From NCBI GenBank assembly GCA_904387055.1, contig CAJFKV010000004.1:1-64000 (forward strand): DNA of 64,000 nt, read 5' to 3'. This document shows positions 60,136 to 64,000 of the stretch, in pieces. Position 1 is the first letter of the stretch; every line of letters starts with the position of its first letter. The notes below the pieces were generated by a model. It had not been told where the DNA came from, made no database searches, and saw only the letters and a list, made by a program, of their open reading frames with translations. This DNA comes from Candidatus Heteroruminococcus faecigallinarum (GTDB taxonomy: Bacteria; Bacillota; Clostridia; Oscillospirales; Ruminococcaceae). The position numbers were made by a program, and so were the translations under genes.

Positions 60136-60331
60136 ACAAAAACAAAAACAGAGACAAACACACGGCCAACCATCAGGCTGGGCCGGTGCTCGTCTCTGTC
60201 GTCTTACCTGAAAGATTTACTTCGTCGGTACGTTTCCGTTTTCCAGAGCTTCGTCGGGATCTGATCTTTTTGCCTGAGAGTTTCGTGGCGTTGCCCCTTC
60301 GGCGCTGCACAAGGCAGTCTCTCTCAGATCC
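60136..60331 (-). promoter_or_regulatory. Tandem glycine riboswitch with intrinsic terminator
   Basis: Reading the minus strand, aptamer 1 (60331-60257) is closed by GGATCTGA/TCAGATCC and has the glycine-riboswitch core GAGAGA...GCGCCGAAGGGGCAA...AAACTCTCAGGCAAAAAGA. Aptamer 2 (about 60250-60188) has GAAGCTCTGG...CCGACGAAGTAA...CTTTCAGGTAAGACGACAGAG. Its last strand CAGAGAC can instead pair with GTCTCTG to form a terminator stem followed by TTTTTGTTTTTG (60199-60136). Glycine binding would hold ACAGAGAC in the aptamer and switch the gcv operon on. Confidence 0.93.
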
Positions 60332-60360
60332 TTCATCCGAATATGAATTTCAGCACCCCC

Positions 60361-60389
60361 AGTATAGTGGATGCCTGGAAGTTTGTCAA
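60361..60389 (-). promoter_or_regulatory. Promoter of the glycine operon
   Basis: On the minus strand TTGACA, 17-bp spacer, TATACT, about 20 bp before the first riboswitch aptamer. Confidence 0.9.
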
Positions 60390-60457
60390 CGGAAAATGTG
60401 TTTTTTATATATATTTACATATAGATATGGATGGTTTTTTGAGATATTTACTGATAT

Positions 60458-60492
60458 CCGGAGGGGGTCCCTTGATTAAGGACCCCCTCCGG
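60458..60492 (-). terminator. Hairpin after cotJC
   Basis: CCGGAGGGGGTCC and GGACCCCCTCCGG form a perfect 13-bp stem about 46 bp after the cotJC stop codon. There is no clear T-run. Confidence 0.65.
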
Positions 60493-60538
60493 CAGGGGGA
60501 TGCCGGGGAGGGCCTAACGGAAGGGAGCAAACGGAACG

Positions 60539-61159
60539 TTACTTGGTGACGCAGTTGGAGGCGGGAAGATCAAAGGAGGGGTTGAACGCATAGAAATTGC
60601 GGCTGTCCAGCTTGCTTTGCACAATGCCCAGCGCCTCGCCGAACCGCTGGAAATGGACAATCTCCCGCTCCCGCAGGAACTTGATGACATCCCGGACATC
60701 CGGGTCGTCCACCAGGCGGAGGATGTTGTCATAGGATAAGCGAGCCTTTTGTTCAGCGGCCAGGTCCTCGGTCAGGTCGGCGATGGTATCGCCAGTAGAA
60801 GCAAGTGTGTCGGCGCTGAACGCCATACCGGAGGCCCCTTGGGGATAGATGCCGGTGGTGTGGTCCACAAAGTAATCGGAGAACCCCTGGGCCTTGATCT
60901 CTTCCGGAGTCAGCTCCCGGGTCAGCTGATAAAGAATGGCGCTCACCATCTCCACATGCGCCAATTCTTCGGTTCCCACGTCGGTCAGGATGCCGATCAC
61001 CTCGTCATAGGGCATGGAGTACCGCTGGCTCAGGTACCGGGTGGCGGCGCCCAGTTCCCCATGGGGGCCGCCCAGCTGGCTGATGATGACCTTGGCCATG
61101 GCGGCGTTTGGCTGGGAGATTTTCACAGGATATTGCAGTTTCTTCTCATAAATCCACAT
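60539..61159 (-). CDS. cotJC: Spore coat protein CotJC (manganese catalase family)
   Basis: A 206-residue member of the manganese-catalase-like CotJC family, with carboxylate/histidine ligands in GGPHGELGAATRYLSQRYSMP, LTDVGTEELAHVEMVSAIL and LREREIVHFQRFGEALGI. In Bacillus it is made in the mother cell and placed in the spore coat with CotJA. It is the last gene of the cotJA-cotJB-cotJC operon. It starts MWIYEKKLQYPVKI, as expected for CotJC. Confidence 0.94.
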   Translation of the reverse strand: MWIYEKKLQYPVKISQPNAAMAKVIISQLGGPHGELGAATRYLSQRYSMPYDEVIGILTDVGTEELAHVEMVSAILYQLTRELTPEEIKAQGFSDYFVDHTTGIYPQGASGMAFSADTLASTGDTIADLTEDLAAEQKARLSYDNILRLVDDPDVRDVIKFLREREIVHFQRFGEALGIVQSKLDSRNFYAFNPSFDLPASNCVTK

Positions 61160-61162
61160 GGC

Positions 61163-61447
61163 TCACACCTCACAATCCGGATTTTCCCAGGGCCAGGGGC
61201 CGTCGATCCAGTTCCAGTGGCCGCTTGTAGCGCTTTCGCTGACGACGAGAGGACCGTACTTCTCTACATAGGCCTGGTTGGCAGCCTTGCGGACGGCAAG
61301 GTACTTTTGATAGTAGGCCATAGCGTCGGCGTTATCGGGGTGGGTGTCCAGGAAGAGGGCGGCCTCGTGGAGGATAAAATCACAGATCCGCACCCGGTTC
61401 AGGAGAACCTCCTGGTCGGTCATGGTGCTCTTTTTGCGGTTAGCCAC
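61163..61447 (-). CDS. cotJB: Spore coat protein CotJB
   Basis: A 94-residue CotJB, with the core RICDFILHEAALFLDTHPDNADAMAYYQKYLAVRKAANQAYVEKYGPL and the tryptophan-rich C-terminus GHWNWIDGPWPWE. GTG 61447 is chosen because GGAGG lies 9 nt upstream; ATG 61423 is a possible shorter start. It overlaps cotJA by 8 bp and lies 3 bp from cotJC. Function beyond coat assembly is unknown. Confidence 0.9.
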   Translation of the reverse strand: MANRKKSTMTDQEVLLNRVRICDFILHEAALFLDTHPDNADAMAYYQKYLAVRKAANQAYVEKYGPLVVSESATSGHWNWIDGPWPWENPDCEV

Positions 61448-61661
61448 GGGGAAGCGCCTCCTCTCCGATCCAGGGAAGATCCAGACTCCGAAACAGCGTC
61501 CCCCTCGCAAGGGCCACGTCCGGCTCATAGAGCTGGTCCCAGGGTTGGGAAGGGACGTATGCCATGGCGAGGGCAAAGGTGGGATAGGCAAAGCAGGACT
61601 GATCCTGCGGGGCGGTGGAATTGGCAGAAAGATCCGTCACAGAAAAAACCTCCGTTTCCAT
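61440..61661 (-). CDS. cotJA: Spore coat-associated protein CotJA
   Basis: A 73-residue CotJA-like protein with AYVPSQPWDQLYEPDVALARGTLFRSLDLPW, the family signature. It heads the cotJ operon, as in Bacillus and Clostridia. A mother-cell-type -10 (CATACTCT) is found about 34-41 bp upstream on the minus strand, consistent with SigE/SigK control but weak on its own. Confidence 0.88.
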   Translation of the reverse strand: METEVFSVTDLSANSTAPQDQSCFAYPTFALAMAYVPSQPWDQLYEPDVALARGTLFRSLDLPWIGEEALPRG

Positions 61662-61802
61662 GGTGTGGAGGGCGAAGGGGCCCTCTTACCAGTAGAGTAT
61701 GACCAGGAGCCCGGAAAAGTGAAACAAACAGGGAGCAAAATGAGAATTGTTTTTGGAGAAAGGGACGAAAGGGGGATTTTTCGCAGGCAAAAGGGACGGA
61801 AT

Positions 61803-61857
61803 TTTACCTGTTTTTTACGAAAGGACCGCTTTTTTCTTTACAGAGCCTTTGTATACT
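61803..61857 (+). promoter_or_regulatory. Candidate Pho-box repeats and -10 of the pst operon
   Basis: TTTAC occurs at 61803 and 61814 (11 bp apart), and again TTTAC at 61837 with TTTGT at 61848 (11 bp apart). The -10 TATACT is at 61852. Direct repeats at 11-bp spacing over a weak -35 are the layout of a PhoB/PhoP box. Inference, fits the phosphate transporter genes downstream. Confidence 0.55.
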
Positions 61858-61904
61858 CCGAAGTGTTCACAGAAGAAAGAATGAACAAAAGGAGAGACAA
61901 TTCT

Positions 61905-62813
61905 ATGAAGAAAATGACGAAGGTTTTTGCTGTGCTGGCGGTGGCTGCCATGCTGTTCACCGGCTGTTCCAGCACCAGCTCCAGCACTGCTGAGGAGTCT
62001 TCCTCCGCTGCCGAGTCCAGCACCACTGCCAGCTCCTCCGCTGCCGAGAGCTCCGAGGCTACTTCCACGCTGAGCGGCAGCGTCTCCACCAACGGTTCTA
62101 CCTCCATGGAGAGCGTCATCGGTGCCCTGTCCGAGCAGTTCATGATCGACAACCCCGACGTGACCGTTACCTACGATCCCACCGGTTCCGGTACCGGCGT
62201 TGAGGCTGCCCGCACCGGTTCCGCCGATATCGGCCTGGCCTCCCGTGCCCTGACCGATGAGGAGACCGCTTCCGGCCTGACCGGCACCACCGTGGCCCTG
62301 GACGGCATCGCCATCATCGTGAATGCCGAGAACCCTGTTTCGGATCTGACCGTTGAGCAGATTGCCCAGCTCTTCACCGGTGCCACCACCGATTGGAGCG
62401 CTGTGGGCGGCACTGCCGGCACCGTTGCCTGCATCGGCCGTGAGGCTGGCTCCGGTACTCGTGACGGCTTCGAGTCGATCACCGGCACCGAGGATGCCTG
62501 CGTCCTGACCCAGGAGCTCACCTCCACCGGCGCGGTGATTGAGTCGGTCCGGTCCAACCCCGCCGCTATCGGGTATGCGTCCCTGTCCGCTGTGGAAGGC
62601 CAGGAAGGCATCAAGGCCCTCACCGTGGGCGGTGTGGCCTGCACCGAGGACACCGTCAAGGATGGCAGCTACCAGATCCAGCGCCCCTTCGTCCTGGTTA
62701 CCCAGACCGAGGGTGAGCTGAGCGAGGCTGCTCAGGCCTTCTTCGACTTCGCTACCTCTGCCGATGCGGCCGAACTGATCCGCGGGGCCGGCGCTGTTCC
62801 TGTCAACGAGTAA
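61905..62813 (+). CDS. pstS: Phosphate-binding lipoprotein PstS
   Basis: A 302-residue ABC transporter binding protein with a signal peptide and lipobox (VFAVLAVAAMLFTGC) and a Ser/Ala/Glu-rich linker (residues 20-50) before the binding domain. Phosphate-site loops GSTSMESVIGALSEQF, DPTGSGTGVEAARTGSADIGLASRAL and GREAGSGTRDGFESI are all present. It captures inorganic phosphate at the cell surface. AAAAGGAG precedes ATG 61905. Usual codon bias differs from neighbours (many GCT/TCC), as for a highly expressed gene. Confidence 0.95.
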   Translation: MKKMTKVFAVLAVAAMLFTGCSSTSSSTAEESSSAAESSTTASSSAAESSEATSTLSGSVSTNGSTSMESVIGALSEQFMIDNPDVTVTYDPTGSGTGVEAARTGSADIGLASRALTDEETASGLTGTTVALDGIAIIVNAENPVSDLTVEQIAQLFTGATTDWSAVGGTAGTVACIGREAGSGTRDGFESITGTEDACVLTQELTSTGAVIESVRSNPAAIGYASLSAVEGQEGIKALTVGGVACTEDTVKDGSYQIQRPFVLVTQTEGELSEAAQAFFDFATSADAAELIRGAGAVPVNE

Positions 62814-62906
62814 GCTCACAGGCATAAGGAGGGCGGTCATCATCCATGGCAGAGAAGCTGTGGATGGTGGCTGCCGTCTTTGCTGTTCAGAGAGAAGGAG
62901 CGTTTT

Positions 62907-63893
62907 ATGAATAACAACAACATGACGCCAGTTTACTCCACAACCGGTCCTTCCGATGCCGGTGCTGGCGCTGCGGATTCGATTGTTCCGGCAACCAATC
63001 ATCGGGTGCACAAGCAGAAAAACACCCAGAAGCTGGTGGAGAAAGGGATGCAGACCATCTTCCTCCTTTGCGGCGTGGTTGCGGTAGCCTTTGTCCTCTT
63101 CATCAGTGTCTATTTGATTATTTCCGGTCTGCCTGCTATCCAGGAGATCGGCCTGTGGGATTTCCTCTTTGGCCAGACCTGGGCCCCCACCCACAGCACC
63201 GATCCAGCCTATGGGATTCTGCCCTTTATCCTTACCTCGGTTTACGGCACGGCGGGGGCGGTGCTCATCGGGGTGCCGGTGGGCCTGATGACCGCCATCT
63301 TCCTGTCCAAAATCGCGCCCCCCAAGATGGCTTCGGTCATCCGTACGGCGGTTCAGCTGCTGGCGGGCATCCCGTCGGTGGTGTACGGCCTGGTGGGAAT
63401 GATTGTGCTGGTGCCTGCCATCCGGGATCTGTTTGGCCTCCCCTCCGGCGCCACCTTGCTGGCCGCCATCATCGTGCTGGCCATCATGATCCTGCCCTCC
63501 ATCGTGAATGTGTCCGAGTCGGCCCTCAACGCCGTCCCCAAGGAATACGAGGAGGCCTCCCTGGCGCTGGGCGCCACCCACATTGAGACCATCTTCCGGG
63601 TAAGCCTGCCCGCCGCCCGCAGCGGCGTGGCCACCGCCATTGTGCTGGGGGTGGGCCGGGCCATCGGGGAAGCGATGGCCATCATCATGGTGTCGGGCAA
63701 TGTGGCCAATATGCCCGGGCTCTTCACCTCGGTGCGGTTCCTCACCACCGCCATCGCCTCGGAAATGTCCTACGCCGCGGTGGGGTCCCTCCAGCGCAAC
63801 GCCCTCTTTTCCATCGGCCTGGTGCTGTTCCTCTTCATCATGCTGATCAACGTGATCCTCAACGTGTTTATCAAGAACAAGAAGGAGGCCTAA
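62907..63893 (+). CDS. pstC: Phosphate ABC transporter permease PstC
   Basis: A 328-residue permease with a cytoplasmic N-terminus of about 50 residues and six hydrophobic helices. The binding-protein-dependent transport signature EYEEASLALGATHIETIFRVSLPAARSGVATAIVLGVGRAIGEAMAI interacts with PstB. AAGGAG precedes ATG 62907; the ORF-track start 62880 is upstream of that site. It lies 93 bp after pstS. Confidence 0.95.
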   Translation: MNNNNMTPVYSTTGPSDAGAGAADSIVPATNHRVHKQKNTQKLVEKGMQTIFLLCGVVAVAFVLFISVYLIISGLPAIQEIGLWDFLFGQTWAPTHSTDPAYGILPFILTSVYGTAGAVLIGVPVGLMTAIFLSKIAPPKMASVIRTAVQLLAGIPSVVYGLVGMIVLVPAIRDLFGLPSGATLLAAIIVLAIMILPSIVNVSESALNAVPKEYEEASLALGATHIETIFRVSLPAARSGVATAIVLGVGRAIGEAMAIIMVSGNVANMPGLFTSVRFLTTAIASEMSYAAVGSLQRNALFSIGLVLFLFIMLINVILNVFIKNKKEA

Positions 63894-63897
63894 CCCT

Positions 63898-64000
63898 GTG
63901 GAAAAATTGTCCCTGCGCCGTCGACTCTACGACAAGGGCCTGCGGGTGGTGCTGTGGCTTTGTGCCGGGATTACCTGTGCCCTTCTCGTCTTTCTCATCG
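63898..64000 (+). CDS. pstA: Phosphate ABC transporter permease PstA, 3' end outside the window
   Basis: A GTG start 4 bp after the pstC stop, with AAGGAGG upstream, opens a frame MEKLSLRRRLYDKGLRVVLWLCAGITCALLVFLI that runs to the window edge. The basic start and the first membrane helix fit PstA, and the position after pstC is the standard one. Identity rests on context because only 34 residues are visible. Confidence 0.8.
   Translation, partial: MEKLSLRRRLYDKGLRVVLWLCAGITCALLVFLI

Overview
The window looks like core chromosome of a high-GC, spore-forming anaerobic member of the Clostridia, most like the Oscillospirales / Ruminococcaceae-type gut lineages (genus not resolvable from this sequence alone). 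The reasons are the sporulation genes (spoVB-like, yabP, yabQ, a spoIVFA/spoIVFB pair, cotJA/B/C), the split glycine decarboxylase, a flavodiiron oxygen/NO-detoxifying protein, GTG starts with strong Shine-Dalgarno sequences, and the Bacillus-like gene order in several blocks. There is no phage, transposase, integrase, CRISPR array, restriction system or recognisable toxin.

Layout. 1-7.2 kb: the 3' part of a flavodiiron protein gene, a Crp/Fnr-type regulator with a CRP-like palindrome in front of it, then the conserved block spoVB-like / mazG / hup / rqcP / yabP / yabQ / divIC / S1-domain protein (the yabM-yabR order of Bacillus). 7.3-10.9 kb: a lone FakA-like domain, an amidohydrolase, the long ribosome hibernation factor and an rRNA methyltransferase. 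11-16.3 kb: a nucleotide-sugar cassette (DegT-type aminotransferase, UDP-sugar 6-dehydrogenase, Gfo/Idh oxidoreductase) followed by a MurJ-type flippase. 16.3-22.3 kb: glyA, a LUD protein, an aldehyde dehydrogenase, a DUF1835-type protein and two small membrane proteins. 22.4-26.5 kb: spoIVFA/spoIVFB and two radical-SAM-associated genes. 26.6-31.1 kb: rplS with a long structured leader, two tandem signal peptidases, rbgA, rnhB, yraN and a dipeptidase. 31.1-42.2 kb: thrC, a phosphoesterase, the protein quality-control run tig-clpP-clpX-lon-engB, a TrpR-like regulator, a methyltransferase and hslO. 42.2-42.5 kb: tRNA-Gly and tRNA-Cys on one strong promoter with a terminator.

42.5-48.4 kb is the least characterised stretch: a sugar kinase, a two-TM Imm17-like miniprotein, a Ppx/GppA protein, a DUF4241/DUF6985-like protein under a perfect operator-like palindrome, a lipoprotein of unknown function and a coiled-coil protein of unknown function. 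48.5-55.5 kb (minus strand) is a tightly packed aromatic operon pheA-aroB-aroC-aroE/aroK fusion-aroF-aroA that takes DAHP formation to prephenate/phenylpyruvate, lacking only 3-dehydroquinate dehydratase. 55.8-60.4 kb (minus strand) is the glycine cleavage operon gcvT-gcvH-gcvPA-gcvPB behind a tandem glycine riboswitch with an intrinsic terminator. 60.5-61.7 kb is cotJA-cotJB-cotJC. 61.8 kb to the end is pstS-pstC-pstA (cut by the window edge) behind 11-bp-spaced repeats that resemble a Pho box.

I found no convincing new multi-gene system. The points most worth a second look are the AroE-AroK fusion, the tandem glycine riboswitch architecture, the sugar cassette coupled to a flippase, the operator-controlled DUF4241/DUF6985-like protein in a neighbourhood with an Imm17-like gene, the trigger factor with a histone-like tail, the lone FakA domain, and several unannotated palindromes and leaders.
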